Shown: positions 32,299-40,807, numbered from the stretch's first letter. The stretch is DNA of 64,000 nucleotides from Lentzea aerocolonigenes (GCF_000974445.1 NZ_BBOJ01000012.1:124001-188000); one strand, 5' to 3'. Notes: generated by a model not told the origin, from the sequence alone. Made by a program: numbers and translations.

Positions 32299-34555
32299 GA
32301 GTCCAGGTGTCGATGTTCCCGACGTCGGCCGCCGCGAGGTCCCGCACGCGGAGTTTCCAGGTGCCGTTGGGCGCCTCGCCCGACAGGTTCACGGTGTACG
32401 TCTGGTCGATGTTGTCTCCGGAACCGCCGGTCCGGTTGTGCAGCGTGTACGACGAGCCGTCCGGTGCGATCAGGGCCACCGTGAGGTCACCGATGTACGG
32501 GTGGACGATCTTCACGGCCACCGCGGCCGAACCGGACGGTGTCGCGGAGCAACCGGAGATCACGACGTCGCTGTCGACGGCCGCGCCCGCGTCCGGGATG
32601 GCGACGTCGTTCGGGTTGGTGCCGTTGCAGCTGCCGCCACCGCCGCCCGTGACGGTCAGGGTGTAGGTGGCGGTGCGGGATCCCGTGCCGGTCGCGGTGA
32701 TCGTGACCGGGTAGGTGCCGTTGGCGACGGACGCGGTCGTGCTGATCGTCAGCGTCGAGCCCGACCCGGTGGTCACCGACGCCGGGCTGAACGAAGCCGT
32801 TGCGCCGGAAGGAAGACCGGACGCCGACAGCTGCACGGTCTGCGGGTCACCGCTCACCGTCTGGGTGCCGACGGTGGCCGTGGCGGACGAACCCGCCGTC
32901 ACCGAACCGGACGACGGCGAGACCGACACCGAGAAGTCCGCGCCCGGCGTGCTGCTGACCGCCGACTTCCACAGGGTGTAGGCGATGCCGTCGACCGCGC
33001 GGTTGAGGTGGGTGTCGCTGATGTTGGCCGTGGTGTCGCAGGACTGGTGGTAGCACGGGTCGAACGCGCGGCCCGCGGTGCCGCCCCACTTCGTCGCCTG
33101 GGCCGAGGTCTTCGTGGCGCTGGCGCCCATCGCGTACCCGGAGGCCGGGATGCCCGCGTTGGTGAAGGACGCGTCGTCGGAACGGTTGCGGCCCTCGGTG
33201 TTCTCCTCCGGCTGCAGGCCCAGGGAGTCCCAGTACGCCTTCATGTGCGTGGACTGGGCGGAGCTGATGTTGTTGATGAAGTAGCCGCCGTTGACCGACG
33301 CGATCATGTCGAAGTTGTGGTAGGTCTTGATCTTCGCGCGCTCGGTCGACGGGAGCTGCGAGACGTAGAACCGCGAGCCGTTCAGGCCCTGCTCCTCGTC
33401 GGTCCACCAGGCGAACCGGACCTTGTTGAGCATCGACGGGTTCGTGCGGGAGAGCACGAGCGCGGTCTCCAGCAGCGACGCAGAGCCGGAGCCGTTGTCG
33501 TTGATGCCGGGGCCCGCCGTCACGGAGTCGAGGTGGGCACCGAACATGTAGACGTTGTTCGCGTTGCCGCCCGGCCACTCCGCGATGACGTTCGGACCGG
33601 CACCGGTGCTGCAGCCCGAGGTGCACGGCTGCTCGGTCACCGTGAACCCGGCCGCGGTGAGCTTGTCCTTCACGTAGGTCACCGACGCGCGGTAGCCGGC
33701 CGTCGTGGACCGCCGGTTGCCGCCGTTCTGCGTGGCGATGGTGTTGAGCTGCGTCAGGTGCTGCTTGACCGCCGCCACGTCGATGTCGGGGATCGACGGG
33801 CCGGTGCCGCCGGTCACGGTCAGCGTGTAGGTCGCGGTCTTCGTCGTGGCACCCGTGGCCGTCACCGTGATCGGGTAGGTGCCGTTGGAGATCGACGCCG
33901 CGGTGCTGATCGTCAGCGTCGAGCTCGACCCGGTGGTCACCGCCGCCGGGTTGAACGAAGCCGTTGCGCCGGAAGGAAGACCGGTCGCCGTCAGCTGCAC
34001 GGTCTGCGCCTGGCCGGCGGTGGTCCGCGTCTGGACCGTCGTGGACGCCGAGGAACCCGCCGCCACCGAACCGGACGTCGGCGACACCGCGACGGAGAAG
34101 TCGTTGGCGGGCGTGGAGCCGCCGAGGTTCAGCGACCACGTGTCGATCCGGCCGACGTCGTTGGCCGCGTTGTCGTTGACCCGCAGCTTCCACGTGCCGT
34201 TCGAGGTCTCGCCCGACAGGTCGACGGTGTAGGTCTGGTCGATGTTGTCGGTGGAGCCGCCGCTGCGGTTGTGCAGCACGTAGGCCGAGCCGTCGGGGGC
34301 CACCAGGCTCACCTGGAGGTCGCCGATGTAGGTGTGGACGATCTTCACCGGCACCGTGGCGGTGGCCGAGGGCGCCGACGGGCAGTCGGTGATGGTGATC
34401 GGCGACTCGACGGTGGTGTTGTCACCGATCGCGACGTCACCGTCGTTGGTGCCGGAGCACCCGGCCAGTGGCGCGGCGGCCGCAGGGAGGACCACCGTCG
34501 CCGCGACCACCACGGTCGCCAGAGCCGTTGAAAGCAGGGATCTTCCTCTTCGCAC
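32282..34555 (-). CDS. Secreted M28-family metallopeptidase with mirrored P-domain and Ig-like flanks
   Basis: A 757-residue exported enzyme. Signal peptide 1-28. Domain order: P/Homo B domain (35-150), Ig-like repeat (152-248), M28 aminopeptidase (255-525), Ig-like repeat (530-625), second P/Homo B domain (635-757). The M28 zinc site shows GAHLDS (His341), GINDNGSG (Asp353), WTDEEQG (Glu387/388), an Asp in HNFDMIAS and CYHQSC. M28 enzymes of this kind are aminopeptidases. The two Ig-like segments share a 106-bp block differing at only 5 positions (32739-32844 and 33903-34008), so one flank is a duplicate of the other. The ATG at 34555 begins a basic signal peptide. Confidence 0.92.
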   Translation of the reverse strand: MRRGRSLLSTALATVVVAATVVLPAAAAPLAGCSGTNDGDVAIGDNTTVESPITITDCPSAPSATATVPVKIVHTYIGDLQVSLVAPDGSAYVLHNRSGGSTDNIDQTYTVDLSGETSNGTWKLRVNDNAANDVGRIDTWSLNLGGSTPANDFSVAVSPTSGSVAAGSSASTTVQTRTTAGQAQTVQLTATGLPSGATASFNPAAVTTGSSSTLTISTAASISNGTYPITVTATGATTKTATYTLTVTGGTGPSIPDIDVAAVKQHLTQLNTIATQNGGNRRSTTAGYRASVTYVKDKLTAAGFTVTEQPCTSGCSTGAGPNVIAEWPGGNANNVYMFGAHLDSVTAGPGINDNGSGSASLLETALVLSRTNPSMLNKVRFAWWTDEEQGLNGSRFYVSQLPSTERAKIKTYHNFDMIASVNGGYFINNISSAQSTHMKAYWDSLGLQPEENTEGRNRSDDASFTNAGIPASGYAMGASATKTSAQATKWGGTAGRAFDPCYHQSCDTTANISDTHLNRAVDGIAYTLWKSAVSSTPGADFSVSVSPSSGSVTAGSSATATVGTQTVSGDPQTVQLSASGLPSGATASFSPASVTTGSGSTLTISTTASVANGTYPVTITATGTGSRTATYTLTVTGGGGGSCNGTNPNDVAIPDAGAAVDSDVVISGCSATPSGSAAVAVKIVHPYIGDLTVALIAPDGSSYTLHNRTGGSGDNIDQTYTVNLSGEAPNGTWKLRVRDLAAADVGNIDTWTLTLTP

Positions 34556-34724
34556 CGAGGGCTCCTTCGCAGGGTTTTGCAGGGTCAGGCGAAGGTAACC
34601 GCGCCGAACTCCCTGGACACCGGGCCGTTCGGATGGTTGTCGGCGGCGATTTCACTTTTAAGTCACGGCTTGCGTCACGCCGCCGAGCGGATAGCGTCGG
34701 ACCGCTACGCCGGGAGGAGGCACC

Positions 34725-35609
34725 GTGTCGATCTCACCCGACCCCGGTTTCGCGGAAACGCTGCGCGCCGCCGTCGCGACCCGCGGGCTGTCCCTGGATC
34801 GAATCCGCGACCACCTCGCCCGCCGCGGCGTGACGCTCAGCCTCGCCACGCTGAGCTACTGGCAGACGGGCCGCAGCCGCCCGGAGCGCCGCGCGTCGCT
34901 CGCGGCCGTCGGCCACCTCGAGGACGTCCTGGAACTCTCCCCCGGCACCCTTTCCGAGCTGCTGGGGCCACCCGTTCGGGGAAGCCGTCGCGAGGACGGC
35001 ACGATCAGCGCGTTCTGGCCGGTGCCGTCGGTCATCGACGACGTGGTCGGAGGCGTCGACACGCGCTGGGACTCGCGGCTGACCCGCATCAGCCAGCACG
35101 ACCGCGTGACGGTCGGCCCGGAGCGCGGCGAGCGGTCGTACGTGTCACGGCAGGTGCTGCGCGCCGAGGAGGACGGCCCCGACCGCTGGGTGGTGATCCT
35201 GCACCTCGACGAGCACGACCGGCCGCTGCCGTTGATCAGGCCGCTGCACAACTGCCGCCTCGGCCGGGTGGTGACCAGGCCTGCCGACGGCCTGCTGGTC
35301 GCCGAGCTGCTGTTCCGGGCGCCGTTGCGCAAGGGCCAGACCGTGATCACCGAGCACGAGCTGGTCAACCAGGCGCCGTACCCGTTGGCCACGAACTACC
35401 AGCGCAAGTTCCGGCGTCCGGTGCACGAGTACGTCCTGGAGGTCACGTTCGACGCGGCCGCGCTGCCCCGCACGTGCACTCGGGTGGTGCAGGAGGCGGA
35501 CGGCACGCGGCAGACGTCCGGGGTGCGCCTGGACGAGGGCAACTCCGTGCTCGGGGTGGCGCTGAAGTTCGGGCCGGGCTGCTACGGGTTCGAGTGGGTG
35601 TGGCCGTGA
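34725..35609 (+). CDS. HTH (XRE-like) DNA-binding protein of unknown function
   Basis: A 294-residue protein. Residues 8-70 look like an XRE/Cro helix-turn-helix (ETLRAAVATRGLSLDRI and LSYWQTGRSRPERR). The remaining 220 residues form a beta-rich domain without a family I recognise (WVVILHLDEHDRPLPLIRPLH, YGFEWVWP at the end). The GTG start follows GGGAGGAGG. It is monocistronic, flanked by two secreted-protease genes, and ends in a 12-bp hairpin. It may regulate one of the neighbours, but no shared operator was found. Confidence 0.7.
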   Translation: MSISPDPGFAETLRAAVATRGLSLDRIRDHLARRGVTLSLATLSYWQTGRSRPERRASLAAVGHLEDVLELSPGTLSELLGPPVRGSRREDGTISAFWPVPSVIDDVVGGVDTRWDSRLTRISQHDRVTVGPERGERSYVSRQVLRAEEDGPDRWVVILHLDEHDRPLPLIRPLHNCRLGRVVTRPADGLLVAELLFRAPLRKGQTVITEHELVNQAPYPLATNYQRKFRRPVHEYVLEVTFDAAALPRTCTRVVQEADGTRQTSGVRLDEGNSVLGVALKFGPGCYGFEWVWP

Positions 35610-35623
35610 GGGACGGCCACACC
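35595..35623. terminator. Hairpin overlapping the stop codon of the HTH gene, between convergent genes
   Basis: GGGTGTGGCCGT (35595-35606) pairs with its exact complement at 35612-35623 over a 5-base loop that contains the TGA stop. The next gene on the other strand ends at 35635, so the hairpin can serve both transcripts. Confidence 0.7.
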
Positions 35624-35634
35624 CGCTCAGGCCG

Positions 35635-37389
35635 CTAGACGGTCACCGACCAACCACTGAGGACACCGACGTCACCGGGACCGTTGTCCCCGATGCGCAG
35701 CGTCCAGGTGCCGCCCGCGGCCTCCCCTGCAACCGGGCTCACGGAGAACGTCCTGCCCGCCGGGAACGGGTGGCAGTCGTAGAGACCGCCCGGCGTCCGC
35801 AGCAACGGGTACGCGCGCCCGCTCGGCGCGACCAGCGTGACGTTCAGGTCTTCCTGGCACGTGTGGGTCGCGTCCACCCCGACCGTGATCGGGCTGGCCG
35901 CGGAGCCGGTGGCGGTGGATCGCACCGCGCTGATCGTGACCTGGAAGTCGCGGATCGGGTGGTCCGCGTCGTTGGTGAACGTGCGCCCGCCGGTGTCGCC
36001 GGAGGTGCGCATCGCGATCGCGGGCGTCTCTTTCGACTGGTTGCCCGCCGCGTCCACCGCCCGGACGGTGAACGAGTACGCGGTGTCCGCGGTCAGGCCG
36101 GACACCGTCGCGGTGGTGCCGGTGACCTTCGTGGCCACCGTCCCGCCGTTGAGGACCTCGTAGCCGGTGACGCCGACGTCGTCCGTCGAGGCGTCCCAGG
36201 CCAGCGACGCGCTGGACGAGGTCACGCCGGTCGAACGCGCGTTGCCGGGCACGGTCGGTGCCGTGGTGTCACCCGTTCCCGCTCCCGTGACCAGCGTGAG
36301 GTTCCACTTCTGCAGTGCCTCGTTCACCGGCTGGAAGATCGACAGCTCGTCGTCGGACGGGTTCTGCACGCACTGCGAGGGACCGCCGTCGTGCAGGCCG
36401 ACCGCCTTGTCGCCGAGCAGCCACCCGCCGCCCGAGTCGCCGCCCTTCGAGCACGCGGTGGTGAAGGTGAGGTCCTCGATGATCAGGCCGCCGCCGTAGT
36501 CGACGGACTTGTGCGTGTACTTCACCTCGCCGCACTGCCACTTCGAGGTGTTGCCGGAGTGGCAGACGCGGTCGCCGACCATGGCCTCGGCCGAACCGGT
36601 CACGGTGACGGCGGGCTGGCCCCAGGTGTTCACGACCGGGGACAGCGTCCAGCCGGCCTCGGTCACCGCGACCACGCCCATGTCTCCCTCGGGGGCGTTC
36701 ACGCTGCGGGTGCCGCCGACGTTCGACGTGCCGATCCTGTTCTGCTGGCCGGTCTGCCCGTGCGCGGCCTGGTTCGCGTCGTTCGTGCAGTGCCCGGCGG
36801 TCAGGAAGTGCTTGCCGCCGTTGGCATCCGTGGCGGCGAACCCGACGGAGCAGTACGTCTCGGACCCCGGCCACCACGGGCTGCCGGTCTGCACGGTCCC
36901 GGACTGCTGCCGTTGCTGGGACTTCGTCTCCACGACGTTGACGCCGTCGAGTTCGCGGACCCTCTCCAGGAACCGTTCGGTGTCGTGGTTCCTGCTGGAG
37001 GTGTTGACCGTGACGTCGACCTGGTTGTCGCGCACGTCCACACCCCAGCTGTACACGCCGGGAACGCCGTTGCCGATCAGTTTCCTGACCTGACCGAGCA
37101 GACGTTCGAGGTCGGCGGCGCTGCGGCGCACCAGAACCGCGTTGATCCCTCGGGCACGAGCCTGTTCCGCCGTCTTCTCGTCCGGCACCGCGACGGTGAG
37201 CTTGCCCGCCGCCGCGTCGAACCAGTGACCGGCGAGCTGGGCGCGTAGTTCCGGTGACAGGGTCGTGAACCGCTGATGTGCCTCGTTCTGCGCCACGAAC
37301 GTGCTTTGGACCGCGGACGCGCTGTGAGCCGTCGCGATCACCAGGACCGATCCGCACGCCGCAGCAACGATTTTGCCGCGCAATCGCAT
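35635..37389 (-). CDS. Secreted S1 protease with alpha-lytic-type pro-domain, FN3 and P/Homo B domains
   Basis: A 584-residue pre-pro-protease. Signal peptide 1-26, pro-region 30-165, protease domain 170-365 with His200 (LTAGHC), Asp236 (EGDMGV) and Ser319 (GGDSGG). A fibronectin type III module (about 380-465) and a C-terminal P/Homo B domain (470-584) follow. The protease resembles streptogrisin; the extra modules probably aid substrate or cell-wall binding. It is secreted and self-processed. It is the second large protease in this region with a P domain. Confidence 0.93.
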   Translation of the reverse strand: MRLRGKIVAAACGSVLVIATAHSASAVQSTFVAQNEAHQRFTTLSPELRAQLAGHWFDAAAGKLTVAVPDEKTAEQARARGINAVLVRRSAADLERLLGQVRKLIGNGVPGVYSWGVDVRDNQVDVTVNTSSRNHDTERFLERVRELDGVNVVETKSQQRQQSGTVQTGSPWWPGSETYCSVGFAATDANGGKHFLTAGHCTNDANQAAHGQTGQQNRIGTSNVGGTRSVNAPEGDMGVVAVTEAGWTLSPVVNTWGQPAVTVTGSAEAMVGDRVCHSGNTSKWQCGEVKYTHKSVDYGGGLIIEDLTFTTACSKGGDSGGGWLLGDKAVGLHDGGPSQCVQNPSDDELSIFQPVNEALQKWNLTLVTGAGTGDTTAPTVPGNARSTGVTSSSASLAWDASTDDVGVTGYEVLNGGTVATKVTGTTATVSGLTADTAYSFTVRAVDAAGNQSKETPAIAMRTSGDTGGRTFTNDADHPIRDFQVTISAVRSTATGSAASPITVGVDATHTCQEDLNVTLVAPSGRAYPLLRTPGGLYDCHPFPAGRTFSVSPVAGEAAGGTWTLRIGDNGPGDVGVLSGWSVTV

Positions 37390-37473
37390 GAGTGGAACTC
37401 CTTCTCAAGGCAGGGTGCAGAAACGGTATTCCGATTTCCCTGCCGCGAGAGGTGGTGCGGCGGCGTTAAGTTT

Positions 37474-38097
37474 TCAGTTCCGGATCGCGGCGAGGCGTTC
37501 CACCGTGCCGAGCTTGAGCCTTTCCTGACGCTGCAAGGTGAATCCCGCCTGTTCGACGAGCGGCAGCGGCCGGCGGGTCATGTAGTCGCCGCACATCCGG
37601 GCGGTCAGCTTCTCCAGCAACCACTGTCCGAAGTGGACGAGCCGGTGATGGCTGCCGACGTGGTCGAGCAACAGCAGCTTGCCGCCCGGTCGAAGCACGC
37701 GGTGCATTTCCGCGATCGCGTCACGTTCGTCCGGAACACCGCACAGGCCCAGCGTGCACACCACCGTGTCGAACGAGGCGGCGGGGAACGGCAACGCCTG
37801 CGCGTCCCCCTCCCGCAGCTCGACCACGCGCCCGAGCTCGGCGGCCCGCGTGCGGGCGACGGCGAGCATCCCGGGGCTGAGGTCGAGGCCGGTGATCGCG
37901 ACGTTCGCCGGGTAGTGCGGGAGGTTGCGGCCGGTGCCGATGGCGACCTCCAGCACGTTCCCGGTGGCCTGCCCGCACACCCACTCCCTGCCGCCGGCGA
38001 ACAGCCTGCGTTCGAGGAAGCCGATGTCGCGGTCGTAGCGCGGCGCGTAGCGGTCCCACACCTCGCGGAGACGTTCGGTGGTGAGCTTCTTGCCCAT
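37474..38097 (-). CDS. Class I SAM-dependent methyltransferase (UbiE-like)
   Basis: A 207-residue methyltransferase. Motif I reads VLEVAIGTGRNLPHYP, motif II ITGLDLSPGML, and FDTVVCTLGLCGVPD plus HRVLRPGGKLLLLDHVG cover the remaining SAM-binding features. It diverges from an ArsR-phosphatase fusion gene across 66 bp that holds a perfect palindrome, so it is probably under that regulator. The acceptor is unknown; small-molecule or metalloid methylation is possible but ArsM cysteines are not present. Confidence 0.88.
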   Translation of the reverse strand: MGKKLTTERLREVWDRYAPRYDRDIGFLERRLFAGGREWVCGQATGNVLEVAIGTGRNLPHYPANVAITGLDLSPGMLAVARTRAAELGRVVELREGDAQALPFPAASFDTVVCTLGLCGVPDERDAIAEMHRVLRPGGKLLLLDHVGSHHRLVHFGQWLLEKLTARMCGDYMTRRPLPLVEQAGFTLQRQERLKLGTVERLAAIRN

Positions 38098-38133
38098 GAC
38101 GTCGATGATGCCTCTCCAGCACGCCGGGATGTG

Positions 38134-38151
38134 CATCAAACTGGTTTGATG
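38134..38151. promoter_or_regulatory. ArsR-type operator CATCAAAC-TG-GTTTGATG
   Basis: A perfect palindrome with 8-bp arms lies between the divergent methyltransferase and ArsR-fusion genes, 13 bp before the ArsR ATG. The core CAAAC-N2-GTTTG recurs at 40718-40729 before an MFS gene. Confidence 0.75.
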
Positions 38152-38163
38152 TATTGTCGGGGC

Positions 38164-38865
38164 ATGGTCGCCCCGGAGTTCGTTCGGATGGCCGCCCATC
38201 CGCTGCGGTGGCAGCTGCTGACCGAGCTGGCCGGCAGCGACTACCGGGTGCGTGAGCTGACCGAACGCGTGCGCGAACCGCAGAACCTGGTCTCCTACCA
38301 CCTGCGGCTGCTGCGCGACGGCGGGCTGGTGACGTCGCGGCGCAGCTCGTTCGACGGCCGCGACACCTACTACCACCTGGACCTGGACCGGTGCGGCACC
38401 TCGCTGACCGGCGCCGGCACCGCCCTGCACCCCGCGTTGCGGTTCGAGCCGAGTCCGGTTCCGGCGTCGCTGGGCGGGGTCAGCGTGCTGTTCGCCTGCA
38501 CCGGCAACAGCTCACGCTCACCGATCGCCGAGGCCTTGCTGCGACGGCACGGCGTCGAGGTCACGAGCGGGGGCAGCCACCCGAAACCCGAGATCCACCC
38601 GGACGCGGTCCGCGTGCTGCGCGAGGAGTTCAGGATCGACATCACCGGTCAACGCCCGCGCGAGCTCTCGCGTGCCGGCTACGACTTCGTGATCACCTTG
38701 TGCGACAGGGTCCGCGAGGTCTGCCCCGAGTTCGACTGCCCGGTGATCCACTGGAGCATCCCCGAGCCCGTCACGTACCCGGAGTTCCGCAGCACCGTCC
38801 ACGAGATCGACACCCGTGTCCGCCACCTGCTGCCCGTGCTCGCGGCAGCACGTCAGAAGGGGTGA
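38164..38865 (+). CDS. ArsR-type HTH fused to a low-molecular-weight phosphatase/arsenate-reductase-like domain
   Basis: A 233-residue fusion. Residues 1-75 form a winged helix of ArsR type (VREPQNLVSYHLRLLRDGGLV). Residues 105-230 form a low-molecular-weight protein tyrosine phosphatase fold with the P-loop ACTGNSSRSP (Cys112, CX5R). Downstream segments DFVITLCDRVREVCPEFDCP fit the ArsC branch better than tyrosine phosphatases. The fusion joins sensor-type DNA binding to a redox/phospho-transfer enzyme. No arsenite pump gene is adjacent, so an arsenic role is not shown. It is followed 5 bp later by a VOC protein gene. Confidence 0.88.
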   Translation: MVAPEFVRMAAHPLRWQLLTELAGSDYRVRELTERVREPQNLVSYHLRLLRDGGLVTSRRSSFDGRDTYYHLDLDRCGTSLTGAGTALHPALRFEPSPVPASLGGVSVLFACTGNSSRSPIAEALLRRHGVEVTSGGSHPKPEIHPDAVRVLREEFRIDITGQRPRELSRAGYDFVITLCDRVREVCPEFDCPVIHWSIPEPVTYPEFRSTVHEIDTRVRHLLPVLAAARQKG

Positions 38866-38869
38866 AACG

Positions 38870-39244
38870 ATGGCAGAGGAACTGGCCAGCGTGCGCTACC
38901 TCGTCGACGACGTCCAAGCGGCCGTCGACTTCTACACCGTCCACTTCGGATTCACCGTCCGCACCGACGCCGCACCCGCGTTCGCCGACGTGGTGCGCGG
39001 CCCGCTGCGCCTGCTGCTGTCCGGCCCGGCGAGCTCCGGCGCCCGCGCCACGCCCGCCGACTCGCACGCCGCGGGCCGCAACCGCATCCACCTGGTGGTG
39101 AGCGACCTCGACGCGGAGATCTCCCGGCTGCGCGACGCCGGGCTGCCGTTCGTGAGCGAGCTGGTCAGCGGCCCTGGTGGCCGGCAGATCCTCCTCACCG
39201 ACCCGGCGGGCAACCTCGTGGAGCTGTTCCAGCCGGCCTCGTAG
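38870..39244 (+). CDS. VOC/glyoxalase-family protein
   Basis: A 124-residue protein with the two beta-alpha-beta-beta-beta halves of the vicinal-oxygen-chelate fold (VRYLVDDVQAAVDFYTVHFGF and RIHLVVSDLDAEISRLRDAG) and the C-terminal DPAGNLVELFQP. Such proteins are dioxygenases, lyases or resistance proteins. The start ATG follows AAGGGG, 5 bp after the ArsR-fusion stop, so they form one operon. It ends before a long perfect hairpin. Confidence 0.85.
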   Translation: MAEELASVRYLVDDVQAAVDFYTVHFGFTVRTDAAPAFADVVRGPLRLLLSGPASSGARATPADSHAAGRNRIHLVVSDLDAEISRLRDAGLPFVSELVSGPGGRQILLTDPAGNLVELFQPAS

Positions 39245-39292
39245 TGCCGTACCCGTCCACTCACACGGCCCTCACCAGCCCCATTTTTTGGT

Positions 39293-39339
39293 ACGCGGGG
39301 ACCTTTCGTACTCTCAAACCGTACGAAAGGTCCCCGCGT
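39293..39339. terminator. 19-bp perfect hairpin between convergent genes
   Basis: ACGCGGGGACCTTTCGTAC (39293-39311) and its exact complement (39321-39339) form a long stem with a 9-base loop. It lies between the ends of the VOC gene and the MFS gene. No U-tract follows in either direction (a T6 run precedes it on the plus strand), as is usual for hairpin-only actinobacterial terminators. Confidence 0.7.
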
Positions 39340-39376
39340 GCCGGCTGGCAACAGCGGGGAGCGGCTTCGGCTCAGG

Positions 39377-40699
39377 TCATTCGGGCCAGCGCAGGTGGTG
39401 GTCGTCGATGCGGAACTCGTGCGAGTGCCTCCACACGCCTCCCGCCAGCACCGCACCGTGCAGATGCTCGTGGTGCGGCGCCAGGTCGTGGTGCTCGTGC
39501 TCGACGACCTCCGGGTCGTGCGTCGGCCACAGCCGCAGCGCGACGACCGCACCCGCCGCCGTCAGCACGCCGAGAACGATGAACGCGGTGGTCATGCTCG
39601 CGACTGTCGCAACCCAGCCGGCGACCGGGTAGCAGACCAGCCAGCAGGCGTGGGACAGCGCGAAGTCCGCGGCGAACAACGCGGGCCGGTCCACCGAGCA
39701 GGCCGACCGGCGCAGCAGGCGAGCACCCGGCGTCAGTGCGAGTGAGCACGACGCGCCGATCAACGCCCACAGCGCCAGCAGCAGCGGCCACTGCCAGGCG
39801 AAAACGGCACCGGCGAACAGCACCACGACCAGCGCGGCGGCGGCGCGCGACACGATCACGCGGTCGGAGAAGCGGTCGAGCAGGCGGGGCAACGCGAGTG
39901 CCGCGACCAGCGACCCGGCACCGTTGGCCGCCAGCGCCACCGCCACGTCGGACGCGCCGCGCCCGAGCACGTCCCGCACCAGCGCCACGGTGTTGACCAG
40001 CACCATCGACCCCGCTGCCGCCGCGGCGAAGTGGACCGCGAGAAGCCCGCGCAGCCGCGGCGTGGCGAGGTAGATGCGGATACCGCGCGTCGTCGCCTCG
40101 TACAGGTTCCTCCTGCGCGGCGGAGCTTTCGCCTGCGGCACCAGCACCGAGACGACGAGCAGTGCGGATGCGGCGAATCCGACCGCCGTGCCGAGAAAGA
40201 GCTGGTGAAAACTCACCAGCAGGAGAGCTGCGGCGGCGAGCGCGGGACTGAGCAGGCTTTCCAGGTCGTAGGCCATGCGCGACAACGTGACCGCGCGGGT
40301 GTACTCGCGTTCGTCCGGAAGCACTTCCGGAATGGTCGCCTGGAACAACGGCGTGAAAGCCGCGGAGGCCGCCTGCAGGACGAAGATCAGGACGTAGACC
40401 TGCCAGACCTCGCTCACCCACGGCAAGGTCGCCGCCACCGCCACCCGCACCAGGTCCAGCGAGACCAGCACGACTCGACGGGGCAACGCGCCGAGCAGGG
40501 CCGATGCGATCGGCGCCACCGCGACGTAGGCGACCATCTTGATCGCCAGCGCGGTACCGAGGACCGCGCCGGCGTCCGCACCGGCGAGGTCGTAGGCCAG
40601 CAGGCCCAGCGCGACGGTCGCCAGTCCCGTTCCGGTCAGCGCGATGACCTGGGCACCGAAAAGATTTCGGTACGTCGGATTGCGCAGGACGGAAATCAC
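39377..40699 (-). CDS. MFS exporter with His-rich C-terminal tail
   Basis: A 440-residue transporter with about twelve membrane segments of the major facilitator family (enterobactin-exporter/drug-exporter type). The cytoplasmic C-terminus is rich in His (VEHEHHDLAPHHEHLHG and HSHEFRIDDHHLRW), which could bind metal. The GTG at 40699 lies 7 bp after a TATAGT -10 box, so its transcript may be leaderless. A palindrome with the CAAAC-N2-GTTTG core of the ArsR operator lies 19 bp upstream. It may therefore belong to the ArsR-fusion regulon. Confidence 0.88.
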   Translation of the reverse strand: MISVLRNPTYRNLFGAQVIALTGTGLATVALGLLAYDLAGADAGAVLGTALAIKMVAYVAVAPIASALLGALPRRVVLVSLDLVRVAVAATLPWVSEVWQVYVLIFVLQAASAAFTPLFQATIPEVLPDEREYTRAVTLSRMAYDLESLLSPALAAAALLLVSFHQLFLGTAVGFAASALLVVSVLVPQAKAPPRRRNLYEATTRGIRIYLATPRLRGLLAVHFAAAAAGSMVLVNTVALVRDVLGRGASDVAVALAANGAGSLVAALALPRLLDRFSDRVIVSRAAAALVVVLFAGAVFAWQWPLLLALWALIGASCSLALTPGARLLRRSACSVDRPALFAADFALSHACWLVCYPVAGWVATVASMTTAFIVLGVLTAAGAVVALRLWPTHDPEVVEHEHHDLAPHHEHLHGAVLAGGVWRHSHEFRIDDHHLRWPE

Positions 40700-40717
40700 G
40701 GCCGAACTATATGCACA

Positions 40718-40729
40718 CAAACGGGTTTG
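40718..40729. promoter_or_regulatory. Second CAAAC-N2-GTTTG dyad, before the MFS gene
   Basis: CAAAC-GG-GTTTG is a perfect dyad and shares its core with the ArsR-type operator at 38138-38147. It lies in the divergent promoter region of the MFS gene and a methyltransferase gene and overlaps the probable -35 region of the MFS promoter. Confidence 0.55.
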
Positions 40730-40807
40730 CGTCGACGGTGCAACAGCAGATGCATGGCAACAACCAAATGTGCTCAATTGTGTCCGTGCATTTGTGAGGA
40801 TGCCGGC

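Noticed and set aside
38164..38865. Arsenic resistance operon
   Set aside because: The fusion has an ArsC-like domain and an ArsR-like HTH, but there is no ArsB/Acr3 pump, ArsA or ArsM, so arsenic function is not supported.
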